Program-made: the position numbers and the translations under genes
Part shown: piece by piece, positions 1 through 9,292 of the stretch
Position numbering within the stretch: position 1 is the first letter of the stretch
How the letters are laid out: each line of letters starts with the position of its first letter
From: GCA-2686265 sp036010965
Lineage (GTDB): Bacteria > Planctomycetota > UBA1135 > GCA-002686595
Assembly (NCBI GenBank): GCA_036010965.1
Contig: DASCMO010000012.1
Location: forward strand, 1-60,326
DNA length: 60,326 nucleotides
Reading direction: 5' to 3'
The notes under the pieces: generated by a model
Told to the model about the DNA's origin: nothing
The model's database searches: none
The model's input: the letters and a program-made list of their open reading frames with translations, nothing else

Positions 1-228
1 CCGCCACGTGTACCACCAGTCGGGAAAACCGTGCAACATGACGACCAGTGGGCCCTCGCCTAGAGAGGCGTAGTGCAGTTGCACGTCGCCGTTCATGAAG
101 GTCCCGTGAATGACGCGCTCTTCGATCGAACTCACTTCAACCTCTCCTGCTGTCGCACAAGCCATCAAGGAGCAGAAGATCAGAGCGGCGGATCGCAAGC
201 CGCCAGGTGCACCACTGTCCCTCCACAC
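1..228 (-). CDS. alpha/beta hydrolase, N-terminal part (cut by left window edge)
   Basis: The first 76 codons are in the window and the rest lies beyond base 1. The visible protein has a short hydrophobic N-terminus (LRSAALIFCSLMAC), which looks like a lipoprotein-type signal, and then an open frame ending in HGFPDWWYTWR. The motif HGFP(D/E)xWYxWR carries the oxyanion-hole HGxP of the alpha/beta-hydrolase fold and is typical of the epoxide hydrolase/haloalkane dehalogenase branch. The GTG at 228 is chosen because it includes the hydrophobic segment; an ATG at 165 (MACATAGE) would remove most of it. The catalytic triad lies outside the window, so the substrate cannot be judged. It is the last visible member of a minus-strand run. 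Confidence 0.7.
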   Translation of the reverse strand, partial: MWRDSGAPGGLRSAALIFCSLMACATAGEVEVSSIEERVIHGTFMNGDVQLHYASLGEGPLVVMLHGFPDWWYTWR

Positions 229-264
229 GTCGGAAAGATTAACCGACCGCCATGCCCGCGTCGG

Positions 265-2316
265 TCACGGTTGCCAGATCACCTCGAGCGCGTTGGTCAG
301 GTTGAATCCGCTGCCACAGGGCGAACCCGCGGGGTTCCGATACCAGAACTGGTAGCAGCGCCGGTCCCCAGGCTGCACGCCCGTGGCGCCCGCGATCGGC
401 AGGTTACTGGAAGTCGAGCCCGCCCCGTCGGGGAAGGTCACCTGTATCCGCAGGACATTGCCGCCGCAACAGCGCAGACCGTCGCCGAAGGTGATGCCCG
501 CGCCACCGGCCAGGGTCGTGTCACCAACGAAGAAGAGCCCGGGTTGCTGGGCGATGGCATTGGACACCGTCAAGACAAGGCTATCGCCCACGACGCTGGG
601 AATCCCCAGGCCATCGACCCGGGCACCGCTTCCGCTGCTGTTCGAGCAACCCTCTCCCGCACCGCCGTTGTTCTGGCATGGACAGGCCGTCCCCCCACCG
701 TCCCCGAAGCAGGTCGCGGTGACCGCCATGGGCGCCTCAGGCACGTTCTGCTGGCCGGGCGTGTCGTCCACCCCCGGTATCGGATCAAGGAAATCAGTCG
801 CGCTCCACAGGGAGGCCGTGCCGGCATCGCCCAGACCGCGGAAGATGCCAGGTGCCGGGTGCAGGCCGTCCGGACCGAGCGCCATCAGGATCGCGTCGTC
901 ATAGACGCGGTCGAGCAGGTCGCCGTCGTGCATGGCCACGACATTGAGGATCGTGGACAGACACGAGATCGGCGTATGTCGGTTGTTGTCAAAGTCGATC
1001 TGGCTCCCCACCAGGGACAGCAGCTGGTTCACGGAGGCGTTGTCGACGTAGTAGACGGTCTGGGTACCCGGCTCGAGATTGAAGCCCGGGACGGCCAGGT
1101 TGACATTGGGCACGGCCCCGTCCCCGAGCACGAACAGCCCGCTGGCGGGCACGACCTGCCCGCTGAGGTCGATGGCGGCGTCCAGGACACCGGGGGTCTC
1201 ACTGTCATCCCCCTCCACGATCAGGATCATGGAGTTCGCCAGGGAGCTGCCGCCAGTCCCCGTGAGCTCGATGAACTCGCGCGTATCGTCCGTGCTGGAC
1301 GAGTAGACCTCGTTGATGCGCTTGATGTCCGTGAAGAGGTCGCAGGCGTCCCCGATGCCGTCCCCGTCGCTGTCCTCCTGGCGAGGATTGGGATCGTTGG
1401 GACAGTTGTCGCTGACATCCGGCCAGCCGTCTCCATCGGAATCCCCGGAAGGTTCAGAGAGCATCATCAACTGCGGACCCGACTGGCCAAACATCGCTGG
1501 CGGAGTCGGAACAAAGCCCAGGAGACAGTCCTGCGTCATGCCGACCTGCAGCTCCGACTCGCCGATGGTGGTCAACTCGAAGGTGTTGTTGTTGTCCCCG
1601 TCCACCCCGACGCCCGCCGGCAAGGGATCGATCCCGAACTGGCCGGGGTCGAAACCGGAGGGTCCGAATTTCAAGGTCCATGAAGATTCCTCCGAACGCA
1701 GGCGAATCGGCCCGCCCAGATCGAAAGGACCGCCGACGAGGTTGCCCTGGTCGAAAAAGCGCAGAGCCACGACGACCTCGAGGTCGTAGCTGAAACTGCC
1801 GCCGTCTGCGCTATCGCGCACGATGGTCATCGAGCCACCAGGCTGGACGACGCCTGGAGCGAGGCTCAGTTCCACGTCCACGGCCTTCAGCAGTTGCCCT
1901 CCGTTGAAGCTGAAGACCACTGGCGCAGGGGAGCGCATGCGCAGAGCGAGCATCTTGACCGGCACCGTGTCCACCTGGTTGATACCCAGGGGTTCGGAGT
2001 CGGCGAGGCGCCGGATGACCGTGTCGATCGAACCCAGAGCACCGGCGGGGCTCGTCGCCAGCGGCCGCCCCTCGAAGAGGATCGTGCCGTCGAAGGCGTC
2101 CGAGTTGCCACCGATCACTCCGGCCGGGAGGGGGATCGCGCTGAAGTCCATGGCGGTCTCCACCTGCAGCTGCGGCTCGGGACGCGGGGTCTGGAGCCCG
2201 TCATCGCCCGCATGCAACACCACCGGCTGTCCTTGCGGCACGACAGCTCCCGCCGTCCCCGCCAGGAGAGCCAGTGCAGCCAACCTGAAGCCCGTGATTA
2301 TGTGCAGTCCACCCAT
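265..2316 (-). CDS. secreted protein with TSP3 repeats, lamin-tail-like domain and CPCxN C-terminal module
   Basis: A 683-residue exported protein of unknown function. I start it at the ATG at 2316 (MGGLHIITGFRLAALALLAG), which gives a clean signal peptide; the frame is open upstream to 2451 but that stretch is not protein-like. Residues about 292-328 hold thrombospondin type 3 calcium repeats (DSDGDGWPDVSDNCP, DSDGDGIGDACD). Residues about 333-440 (RINEVYSSSTDDTREFIEL) resemble an extracellular lamin-tail domain. Residues 536-683 are the Cys/Gly-rich C-terminal module found in three other proteins of the window (CPCQN, FGDGLRCCGG, WYRNPAGSPCG, GFNLTN, final WQP). The upstream 90-290 region is a beta-rich domain I do not recognise. 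A structural or matrix-associated role is inferred from the architecture. Confidence 0.8.
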   Translation of the reverse strand: MGGLHIITGFRLAALALLAGTAGAVVPQGQPVVLHAGDDGLQTPRPEPQLQVETAMDFSAIPLPAGVIGGNSDAFDGTILFEGRPLATSPAGALGSIDTVIRRLADSEPLGINQVDTVPVKMLALRMRSPAPVVFSFNGGQLLKAVDVELSLAPGVVQPGGSMTIVRDSADGGSFSYDLEVVVALRFFDQGNLVGGPFDLGGPIRLRSEESSWTLKFGPSGFDPGQFGIDPLPAGVGVDGDNNNTFELTTIGESELQVGMTQDCLLGFVPTPPAMFGQSGPQLMMLSEPSGDSDGDGWPDVSDNCPNDPNPRQEDSDGDGIGDACDLFTDIKRINEVYSSSTDDTREFIELTGTGGSSLANSMILIVEGDDSETPGVLDAAIDLSGQVVPASGLFVLGDGAVPNVNLAVPGFNLEPGTQTVYYVDNASVNQLLSLVGSQIDFDNNRHTPISCLSTILNVVAMHDGDLLDRVYDDAILMALGPDGLHPAPGIFRGLGDAGTASLWSATDFLDPIPGVDDTPGQQNVPEAPMAVTATCFGDGGGTACPCQNNGGAGEGCSNSSGSGARVDGLGIPSVVGDSLVLTVSNAIAQQPGLFFVGDTTLAGGAGITFGDGLRCCGGNVLRIQVTFPDGAGSTSSNLPIAGATGVQPGDRRCYQFWYRNPAGSPCGSGFNLTNALEVIWQP

Positions 2317-2417
2317 GTCAGGATTTCCCTGGTCCAGTGTCGGGCGAGTCGTGTTCCTGTCAAGCCACCCGCCCTGAATGGAAAACGCGAAACGCAATGA
2401 GCACCCGCCAGGGAAAG

Positions 2418-2446
2418 GAAAAAAACCGGGCCGACACCCCCGGCCG
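2418..2446 (-). terminator. Rho-independent terminator after the kinase gene
   Basis: Read on the minus strand, a GC-rich stem (CCGGG, 8-nt loop, CCCGG; an overlapping GGCCG/CGGCC pairing is also possible) is followed directly by seven T residues. It lies about 75 nt downstream of the stop codon of the kinase at 2519-5209, which is the right orientation and distance to end that transcript before the next minus-strand gene. Confidence 0.6.
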
Positions 2447-2518
2447 CCCATGCGCCCCAGTCAGCAAGCTGCCGGCGTTCACGCCATCCAGGCTGGTGAG
2501 GGACCGGGGCCGGGCCGC

Positions 2519-5209
2519 TCAGTCGAGAACGCGCGCCGGGCGCAGGCCGACGATGTTGAGGGTGGCGTCGGGTTCCTGGGCGATGCGGAAGGCCGCCCGG
2601 GTGTGCACCAGGTCCGAGTAGAAACAGCCGCCGCGCAGGACCCTGCGTCCGTCACCGGTCCCCACCCTTGCGCCATCCCCCGCGCGCCACCCGCCCGACG
2701 CCGGGTCGTGATCGCCGACCCACGGACAGCGGCACCACTCGTAGACATTGCCGTGGACGTTGTGCAGGCCAAAAGGGTTCGGTGCGAGCGCGTCCACGGG
2801 AGCGTGCGCCACATAACCGTCGGCGAAGGGGGCGCGCAGGTCGCGCACACCGTCCTCGGCACCCGCCAGGAGCGAAGTCTGGTCCGCAAGATTGGCCGCC
2901 CCCTCGAGGCTGGCGCCGTCGTTGCCCGTCCACCAGGCTCCCTCGGTCCCGGCGCGGCAGGCGTATTCCCACTGAACCTCGGTAGGCAACTCCAGGCCCA
3001 GGCGCGAGAGGGCTCGCACGGCGTCGTTCCAGCTCACCTGCTCGACCGGATGGCGCAGGTCGTGGCGGACGCCACCGCGCAGGCTGCCCGGTCCGTGAAG
3101 GCTGGGGTTGGCGCCCTCGAGAGCGAGCCATTGCCCCTGGGACATCTCGTACTTGGAGAGGAAGAAGGGCTCCAACCCACACTCCCGCGGCGGCCCCTCT
3201 TTGGCGGCGAAGATGGACCGCACGACGGTCGGCTCAAACCCGGGCATATCGGGGTCATCGAACTGCGAGCCAAGAGTGAAGCTTCCGCCGGGGACCAAGA
3301 CGAACACCAGGCCAGTGTCCTCGGCGACGATCAGGCGGCCGCTCGCCAGGTCTCTTTGAGGCAACACGCCCGAGAGCACGTGGGCGAACTCCCAGAGAGT
3401 GCTCTGTGGGTTGCGCCCCAGGGGCAGCAGGCCGTGCTGTGGCTCGATCACGAGACCGCCGTAGAGGGGGCATTGGCCCACGCTGGAGATGGAGGCGATC
3501 GCATCGGCCCACGAGCGGGCCGCTCGCTCGCCCGAGACGCTGCGTTCCGCCAGGCGACCCGCCAGGTCAAGGCGGCGGGCGACCCCCAGACCAAAGGCGG
3601 GCGAGACGCCCGTCAAGGGCCCGGTCGCCTCATCCAGAAAGCCCTCCAGCCGCTCCACCACGGTTTCGAGCAGGTCCCGGCGGCGGCGATCAGGATCGCC
3701 GAGGGTCGCGCGGTCTCCCAGGGACCGTGAACGCGCCAGAGACAGGCGATGTCCCTCCAGACGCTCTCCGAGATCGCGCGCGCGCTCCAGCCAGGCCTGC
3801 ATGCGTCCGGTGAGCCCAGCCTCCACGGGCCACAGCTCCCCCGCTTCACGTTCGAGGCGCTCCAGCACGCTCAGGTCGACCGCGGGGCGGGCCCGCACGA
3901 GCTCCTCCTCGGAGCGCGTCTTGCCAAGCCAGAGGGAGACCGTCACCACCGCGCCCACGGTCAGGGCCAGCACCAGGCCGGCCGAAGCCCCCGCCGCGGC
4001 GCGGTTGCGCTGCACCCACTTGCGCAACTCCGCGGCGGCTCCGGTCTGGTGGGCCGCCACGACCCGACCCTCCAGGTAGGCGCGCAGGTCGTCCGCCAGG
4101 GCCGCCACGCTGGCGTAGCGCTCCTCCCGCTCGCGGGCCATGGCCTTCTCGCAGATCGCCACGAGCTCGGGCGGGATGTCGCTCGCGATCTCCGTCAGAG
4201 CGCGCGGCGGACCGCTGATGACCCAGCGCAGGACGGTGTAGGCCGACGCCCGAGCGCCTGGGGTCACGTAGGGCATCCGCCCCGCCAGTAGGTGATAGAG
4301 GATCGCGCCCAGGCTGTACACATCGGAGCGCTCCCCGACCCTATCCACTTCTCCCAGCGCCTGCTCGGGAGGCATGTAGACCGGTGTTCCGACGACGGAA
4401 CCGTCCATGGTCACCAGGGGCGCCTGGGGATCGAGGTCCCGCTCTTCCGCGCGGACCGTGCGCACGATGCTCGTGCGTTCCATCGAGCGCGCGGGGCGGA
4501 TGTCGCGCCGGTCCTCGCGCCCCTTGACCTTGGCCAGCCCCCAGTCCATCACGTAGACGGCGCCGAAGCGGCCGACCATGATGTTGGCCGGCTTGAGGTC
4601 GCGATGCACGACGCCCTTGGTGTGCGCGTAGCTGACCGCCTCGCAGACCCGCAAGAGCACACCGAGAGCGCGCGTGCGCGTCCAGCCCTCGCGCTCCTCA
4701 CCGACCAGCGAGAACACCTCGCCCAGGTCGCGCCCGCGCACGAGTCGCATGGTGAAGAAGACGCGCCCCTCCCCATCTCGCCCCAGCTCGTGCACCGGCA
4801 CGATCCCCGGGTGGTCCAACTGGCTCGTCACCTGTGCCTCCTCGAGGAAGCGCCCGAGGGACTGGCTATCAGCCGCGCCAGAGCCGGAGGGCCGCGAGGG
4901 CTCGCTGACCAGCGCCACCTTCATCGCCAGGGTGCGGCGCAAGTCCTCGTCCCAGACCTTGTAGATCGCACCCATGCCCCCCGAGGCCACGTGCTCGAGG
5001 ATGCGATAGCGGGACGCCACCGTGCGCCGCTCGCCTAGGCGCTCGATGAGCCGGGTGGAAGGCGGCGGCTCCTCAGCCTGCGGATCTGCGGGCGACTCTT
5101 CGGGAGCGCCCTTGTTTCGAGCCAGGTCATCCGGGCCGAGCCGTTCGAGAAAGCGCGAGAACAGATCCTCGTCCCAGAACTCCTGTTCGCCTTGCTCGGG
5201 GGATCCCAT
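2519..5209 (-). CDS. membrane Ser/Thr protein kinase fused to a SUMF1/FGE-like domain
   Basis: An 896-residue PknB-type kinase. The kinase domain covers about residues 68-380. The glycine loop is VASGGMGAIYKV, the ATP-binding lysine is K97, the catalytic loop is HRDLKPAN (202-209), and the metal-binding DFG is DWG (222-224), a variant common in planctomycete kinases. GTPVYMPPEQ and SDVYSLGAILYHLLAG complete it. One transmembrane helix follows (about 406-428), then a mostly helical linker and, from about 640 to the end, a SUMF1/FGE-sulfatase fold (VPGGSFTLGS, LPTEVQWEYACRAGT, NPFGLHNVHGNVYEW, LRGGCF). The topology suggests a cytoplasmic kinase with an extracytoplasmic sensor. The catalytic cysteine pair of true FGE is not seen near RGGCFYSD, so this part is more likely a binding or sensing domain. 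The start ATG at 5209 opens a natural acidic N-terminus. Confidence 0.92.
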   Translation of the reverse strand: MGSPEQGEQEFWDEDLFSRFLERLGPDDLARNKGAPEESPADPQAEEPPPSTRLIERLGERRTVASRYRILEHVASGGMGAIYKVWDEDLRRTLAMKVALVSEPSRPSGSGAADSQSLGRFLEEAQVTSQLDHPGIVPVHELGRDGEGRVFFTMRLVRGRDLGEVFSLVGEEREGWTRTRALGVLLRVCEAVSYAHTKGVVHRDLKPANIMVGRFGAVYVMDWGLAKVKGREDRRDIRPARSMERTSIVRTVRAEERDLDPQAPLVTMDGSVVGTPVYMPPEQALGEVDRVGERSDVYSLGAILYHLLAGRMPYVTPGARASAYTVLRWVISGPPRALTEIASDIPPELVAICEKAMAREREERYASVAALADDLRAYLEGRVVAAHQTGAAAELRKWVQRNRAAAGASAGLVLALTVGAVVTVSLWLGKTRSEEELVRARPAVDLSVLERLEREAGELWPVEAGLTGRMQAWLERARDLGERLEGHRLSLARSRSLGDRATLGDPDRRRRDLLETVVERLEGFLDEATGPLTGVSPAFGLGVARRLDLAGRLAERSVSGERAARSWADAIASISSVGQCPLYGGLVIEPQHGLLPLGRNPQSTLWEFAHVLSGVLPQRDLASGRLIVAEDTGLVFVLVPGGSFTLGSQFDDPDMPGFEPTVVRSIFAAKEGPPRECGLEPFFLSKYEMSQGQWLALEGANPSLHGPGSLRGGVRHDLRHPVEQVSWNDAVRALSRLGLELPTEVQWEYACRAGTEGAWWTGNDGASLEGAANLADQTSLLAGAEDGVRDLRAPFADGYVAHAPVDALAPNPFGLHNVHGNVYEWCRCPWVGDHDPASGGWRAGDGARVGTGDGRRVLRGGCFYSDLVHTRAAFRIAQEPDATLNIVGLRPARVLD

Positions 5210-5224
5210 CTCGTCTTCTGGGTC

Positions 5225-5237
5225 CCGGCGGTCCGCC
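5225..5237. repeat. short GC-rich inverted repeat between two minus-strand genes
   Basis: CGGCG-GTC-CGCCG forms a 5-bp stem with a 3-nt loop. It lies 66 nt after the stop of the 5304-7838 gene and 15 nt before the kinase start. It has no T tract, so it could be an mRNA hairpin or a weak terminator, or simply chance in GC-rich DNA. Confidence 0.25.
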
Positions 5238-5303
5238 GTGGGCCCGTCAGCATTCTAGCCAGGCAGCCCCCCCAGCTCGCCAGCCGCGCGCAGGAAGCGG
5301 CTC

Positions 5304-7838
5304 CTACTGGAAGGTGACGCCCAGGCCGTCGGAGAGGTTGACTCCCGTGCCGCTCCCGGCCGGATCCCGAAACCAGAACTGGAAGTACCAGGTCGAGCCA
5401 GGGGATATCTGGCCCGCTGGGGGCAGGGCCGTGAAGTCCAGCGCGTAGCTCGCCTGGCCGCCCGAGCCCGCGGTCACCCCCAGGCGAATCAAGGACGTCC
5501 CACCCACGCAGCGAAAACCGTCGAAGAAGGGAACGCCCGCGCCTCCGCCGGCCTGCCCATCTCCGTAGAAGAAGACCCCGGGCTGATCGGGTACGGACGC
5601 CGCCGTCAAGACGAAGGCGTTGTCCGACACGCTGCACTGCCCGTTGGAAGAGATGCTCGCGCGGGTTCCGGTCGAGTTGGGGGTCGACTGGCAGAAGTTC
5701 GAGCTCACGCACTCGCACTCATCGGGCACACCGTCACCGTCATCATCCTGGCTGACGCCCGACGAGATATCGCAGGCGTCATGGATGCCGTTCTGATTGC
5801 AATCGAAGCCGGCCTCGAAGTAGACGCGCCAGAGGTGCGCGCCGGAGGCAGTCGGGCTGTTGCCGGCGTCACGGTACAGATCGGTGAAGTAGAGGCCGTC
5901 CGGTCCCGCGGCGAGACCGACACAAGTGGCGTGCCCACCTCCGGTGAATTCCAGGAAGGAGATCGGCCCAAGGTCGAGATCTCCGTTGGCGTCAAGCACC
6001 CACTCGGTCAGGCGCTTTCCGTTCTGCTGGGGACCGCTGGCGTAGGTCGGTCCCGACTCCGACACGAAGGCGTGCCCCTGCTTCGTCGAGGGGAACTGGC
6101 TCCCCCCAAAGGTCTCGGGCTGGATGAAGGCGATGTTGACGGGCGCCACCGCTGGAGACCAGACGTGAAGGGCAAAGTTCAGCATGGACGAGTTGGAACC
6201 GTTCCAGAGGTAGTTACGCCCTGGGACGACCTTCGCAAAACGATCGATGCTCGGCCCGTTCTCGACCTCGTAGTGAAAACCGTCCTCGGCCCGAAAGCTC
6301 CCCCCGAAGGGGTTCCGTACGCCGTACACGTAGACGTAGTCCGTGGCGTTGATCCCGTTGCTGGAGTCGTAGTAGGGGTTGTCGGCTGGCGCCGAGCCAT
6401 CGAGGGTCATGCGCAGGATCTTGCCGCGGTAGGACGACAGATTCTGGGCCGCGCTGGCATCGAAGCCGTCACCGAGGTGAACCAGCAGAGTGCGATCGCC
6501 CAACATCTCGATGTGCGAGATCTGGTGCGCCTGTCCCATAGACTCGCCCGGCATGGCCAGGATGGTCGACTGAGACGCGGCCGTCATTCCGCCGTCGCTG
6601 CTGCTGAATCGGTCCACCTTGGGATAGTGAGGGCCACCCGAGTCGTAGAGCATGCTGGCAAAGACATCGCCCGTCTCGGGATCAACCGCGATCCCCGCCA
6701 AACCCTGTTCTCCCGAACCTGGAAAGCTCCCGCTCGGGTTGTAGTTGAGCAGATTGGTCGCGTAGTCGCTGACCGTCCCGTCGTTGGTGACGACCTTGAT
6801 CTTCCCGTACAGCTCGGTCACGTAGAGGAACGGATCCCCGGGGTCCGACCCCGCGTCGGGCACGAAGGCCACGTTGACTGGCAGCTGAAGGCCCGAGGCG
6901 AAGGCCTCTACCTGGTACCCCGGCTGGAGCAGGTTCCACATGAGCCCTCGCGCCAGGTTGCCGAAGTCCGGGTCGGTCTGGGATCCGTTGCCGACGTAGG
7001 TCGCCCCCGAGGAAGCCACCCAGTAGTAGGCGTCCTGCCCGGCGCCGAGGTTCAGAACCGGTAGCAGGATGGTGTGGAAGTTACAGTGCTCGTCCACCAC
7101 CATCAGGTTCGTCTCCGGGAGGTTCAGCCCGCTCGCCCCCGCCTGCACCTGAATCCGAACATCCACATGGCCACCCAGGCCGGCGGGATTGGTGACCACA
7201 TTCCCGGGGCCGTTGGTACCGGCGATCTCGAGCAGGAGCTGGCCGGTCGAAGATTCCACGCGCAGCAGGGGAGGAGGCACGGCTCCGGGCAGTTCGACCA
7301 CGAAGCCATCCGCGGCGTAGGTCCACGCGAACGCGGGATCCTCGACCACATCCTGGATCTCCGCGGGATAGATCGTCGAAGCGGCGCCCGTGACGAAGCT
7401 CCGCATGCTCCAGGAGCTCCACTGGGTCTGGGGATCACCGCTGTCGTCGGAGTGGCGGACACGCAGCAGGTAGGCGGTGTTCTCCAGCAGAGTAGTGCGC
7501 CCGGCGTGGGAGCCCTCGAAGACACCGTCACCGAGGTGCGTGTGCACGGCCTCGGGCCCCCGAATGCAGTGCGTGGCCCAGACGCGCTCGGCGGAACTGG
7601 GAAGGTAGATCTCCCAGTCCGAGCAGGCGTGTGCATCTCCAGGGTCGGGATCGGAGAAAGGCCCCGTTTCCATGTGCACGTCAGAGGGGCTCACCACCTG
7701 CCCGTCGATTTCCGGCTCGGTGACGATCGGTGCCAGCGGCGGCTGATTGCCCTGGGCCTGCACTCGCCCGGTCAGGAGTGAAAGGAGCGCGACACCTGCG
7801 AGTGCGGCCCTGGGGCATTGGGTCATGCACTTGGTCAT
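5304..7838 (-). CDS. secreted glucose/sorbosone dehydrogenase-like protein with divergent C-terminal module
   Basis: An 844-residue exported protein. The signal peptide is within the first 29 residues (ALAGVALLSLLTGRVQAQG). An N-terminal beta-rich region (30-300) includes a fibronectin-like part. Residues about 305-675 form a GSDH-type six-bladed propeller, the soluble PQQ-sugar dehydrogenase family, with GYQVEAFASGLQLPVNVAF, GEQGLAGIAVDP, RGKILRM and GVRNPFG. Residues 679-710 are Asp-rich and probably bind calcium (DCNQNGIHDACD, DDDGDGVPDECEC). The last 135 residues match the CPCxN module of neighbouring genes but lack its CPCGN signature, keeping QPGVFFYGD, FFDGFRC and QFWFRDPAGS. The substrate is unknown and PQQ-binding residues were not verified. 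ATGs at 7838 and 7826 both fit; the first is used. Confidence 0.85.
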   Translation of the reverse strand: MTKCMTQCPRAALAGVALLSLLTGRVQAQGNQPPLAPIVTEPEIDGQVVSPSDVHMETGPFSDPDPGDAHACSDWEIYLPSSAERVWATHCIRGPEAVHTHLGDGVFEGSHAGRTTLLENTAYLLRVRHSDDSGDPQTQWSSWSMRSFVTGAASTIYPAEIQDVVEDPAFAWTYAADGFVVELPGAVPPPLLRVESSTGQLLLEIAGTNGPGNVVTNPAGLGGHVDVRIQVQAGASGLNLPETNLMVVDEHCNFHTILLPVLNLGAGQDAYYWVASSGATYVGNGSQTDPDFGNLARGLMWNLLQPGYQVEAFASGLQLPVNVAFVPDAGSDPGDPFLYVTELYGKIKVVTNDGTVSDYATNLLNYNPSGSFPGSGEQGLAGIAVDPETGDVFASMLYDSGGPHYPKVDRFSSSDGGMTAASQSTILAMPGESMGQAHQISHIEMLGDRTLLVHLGDGFDASAAQNLSSYRGKILRMTLDGSAPADNPYYDSSNGINATDYVYVYGVRNPFGGSFRAEDGFHYEVENGPSIDRFAKVVPGRNYLWNGSNSSMLNFALHVWSPAVAPVNIAFIQPETFGGSQFPSTKQGHAFVSESGPTYASGPQQNGKRLTEWVLDANGDLDLGPISFLEFTGGGHATCVGLAAGPDGLYFTDLYRDAGNSPTASGAHLWRVYFEAGFDCNQNGIHDACDISSGVSQDDDGDGVPDECECVSSNFCQSTPNSTGTRASISSNGQCSVSDNAFVLTAASVPDQPGVFFYGDGQAGGGAGVPFFDGFRCVGGTSLIRLGVTAGSGGQASYALDFTALPPAGQISPGSTWYFQFWFRDPAGSGTGVNLSDGLGVTFQ

Positions 7839-7987
7839 GCTGAACAGCCTTCCGCGTCAACCTACAATCGTACGCGCCTTGCGCGATACCCACAACCACG
7901 CCACATACACCTGAATTTCGTGCGCCACGACCACCCTGCACACGGCGGAAAAAAGGGCTACCATCGCGTCGAGGGAGATCCACCACC

Positions 7988-8773
7988 GTGCTCAACCTGG
8001 ACACCGAAACCCTGCTGGCCACCCTGCTTCTGTCGCTGGTGACCCTGCCCTTGGTGGTATCGACCATGCGCACGCGCTCGCGGCGGGCGGGCTGGAGCGC
8101 GCTCGGCCTGTGGCTGCTCGCCTCGGCTGCGGCGGCCTGGGGCGGAGGCCTCTACGACCCCAGCGAGCCCGACCGCGACGCCCAGCCGATCGAGGTTTCC
8201 GGTGACAACTACGTGACGTCCCGTTCGTGCAAGGCCTGCCATCCACACGAGTACGACACGTGGCACTCGAGCTTTCACCGCACGATGACGCAGCTCGAGG
8301 AGTGGTACGGAACGCCGCCTCCTGCACTCGATGAAGACGACCGTTCGATCGCGGCCTCGCTCCTGTGGGCCCTCCGAGGGGACGCGGGTATGCGAGTCAT
8401 CGTCGCCAACGCTTTCGGCCGCGCGAGCGCCCGCGAGGTGTCTGGCAGCGCGTGGATGACCCCCGCCATCGCTTTCCTGATGACCGATCCTTACCACGCA
8501 GTGCGTTATGTGGCCGAGCGCTCCTACCAGCTGCAGCAGGAGAGCGCGCGCCTCGGGCTGGCCTACGATTTTGTCGCCCCCCCTGCGACCCGCTCACGAG
8601 AGACCCTGGAGATCTTCGATGGCTGGGGCGTCCGCGCGCACCCCGATCGCCGCACCGGAGACGAGCTCCTCATCACTGAGGACGGACAACTGATGATCGA
8701 TGTCTTCAACCGCCTGTTGTCCGAGCGCGACGACCGACCCGTGACACTCAACGAGCGAACGGCGAGAACATGA
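7988..8773 (+). CDS. single-haem cytochrome-type membrane protein, apparently an internally deleted multihaem cytochrome
   Basis: 261 residues from a GTG at 7988 with a good AGGGAG ribosome site about 11 nt upstream. Two hydrophobic segments come first (about 7-25 and 38-50), then one haem motif CKACH (81-85) in the context SCKACHPHEYDTWHSSFHR. From residue 103 the sequence switches to LEEWYGTPPPALDEDDRS and a helical repeat-like end (LLWALRGDAG, DPYHAVRYVAERSYQ). As I remember the larger planctomycete multihaem cytochromes, HRTMTQ occurs near the start and the LEEWYG segment near the end, with several CXXCH motifs between. Here the two segments are joined directly at about 8293/8294 and the intervening haems are absent. 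The reading frame is intact, so a small functional protein is possible. It is followed after 16 nt by a membrane protein gene. Confidence 0.75.
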   Translation: MLNLDTETLLATLLLSLVTLPLVVSTMRTRSRRAGWSALGLWLLASAAAAWGGGLYDPSEPDRDAQPIEVSGDNYVTSRSCKACHPHEYDTWHSSFHRTMTQLEEWYGTPPPALDEDDRSIAASLLWALRGDAGMRVIVANAFGRASAREVSGSAWMTPAIAFLMTDPYHAVRYVAERSYQLQQESARLGLAYDFVAPPATRSRETLEIFDGWGVRAHPDRRTGDELLITEDGQLMIDVFNRLLSERDDRPVTLNERTART

Positions 8774-8789
8774 CAAGAGAGGAGATCGC

Positions 8790-9257
8790 GTGAACCCTTC
8801 CGGATCGACGAAAACCCCCACCCCCCATGGCATCGACCCGCTGCTTCGCCGCCACCTACGGATCGGATGGTGGGCCCTGCTGGTCTTCCTCTCCCTGGGC
8901 ACCGCCCTGGAGGTCATGCACGGTTTCAAGGTCGACTGGCTACTGAACGTGGCCAACGACACGCGCCGCATGATGTGGCGCCTCGGGCACTCCCACGGCG
9001 CGCTCGTGGGACTGCTGAACGTCGCCTTCGCCCTCTCCCTGCCCCACCTGGGAGCGCGCGACGAGGCCTGGCGTACACGCGCCTCCTGGTGCCTGGCGGG
9101 TGCCACACTCCTCCTTCCGGGCGGCTTCCTGCTGGGTGGCGTCTGGATCTACGGCGGAGATCCGGGACGCGGAATCCTGCTGGTCCCCGTCGGCGCCCTG
9201 ATGCTCTTTGCGGCGGTCGGATCCTGCGCCTGGCGGGCGACGCGCTCACTCCCCTAG
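8790..9257 (+). CDS. small integral membrane protein, unknown function
   Basis: 155 residues from GTG at 8790, with GAGAGGAGA just upstream as a ribosome site. Four hydrophobic segments are visible (about 27-45, 68-86, 99-118 and 125-147). His-rich positions (MHGF, LGHSHGALVG) between the first two helices could bind haem or metal, but I do not recognise the family. It begins 16 nt after the haem protein gene and is probably co-transcribed, which suggests a membrane partner for the cytochrome. That link is inference only. Confidence 0.7.
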   Translation: MNPSGSTKTPTPHGIDPLLRRHLRIGWWALLVFLSLGTALEVMHGFKVDWLLNVANDTRRMMWRLGHSHGALVGLLNVAFALSLPHLGARDEAWRTRASWCLAGATLLLPGGFLLGGVWIYGGDPGRGILLVPVGALMLFAAVGSCAWRATRSLP

Positions 9258-9292
9258 ACGCGCTGCTGACCCCAGCCCTTTCGGAGTAAGCC

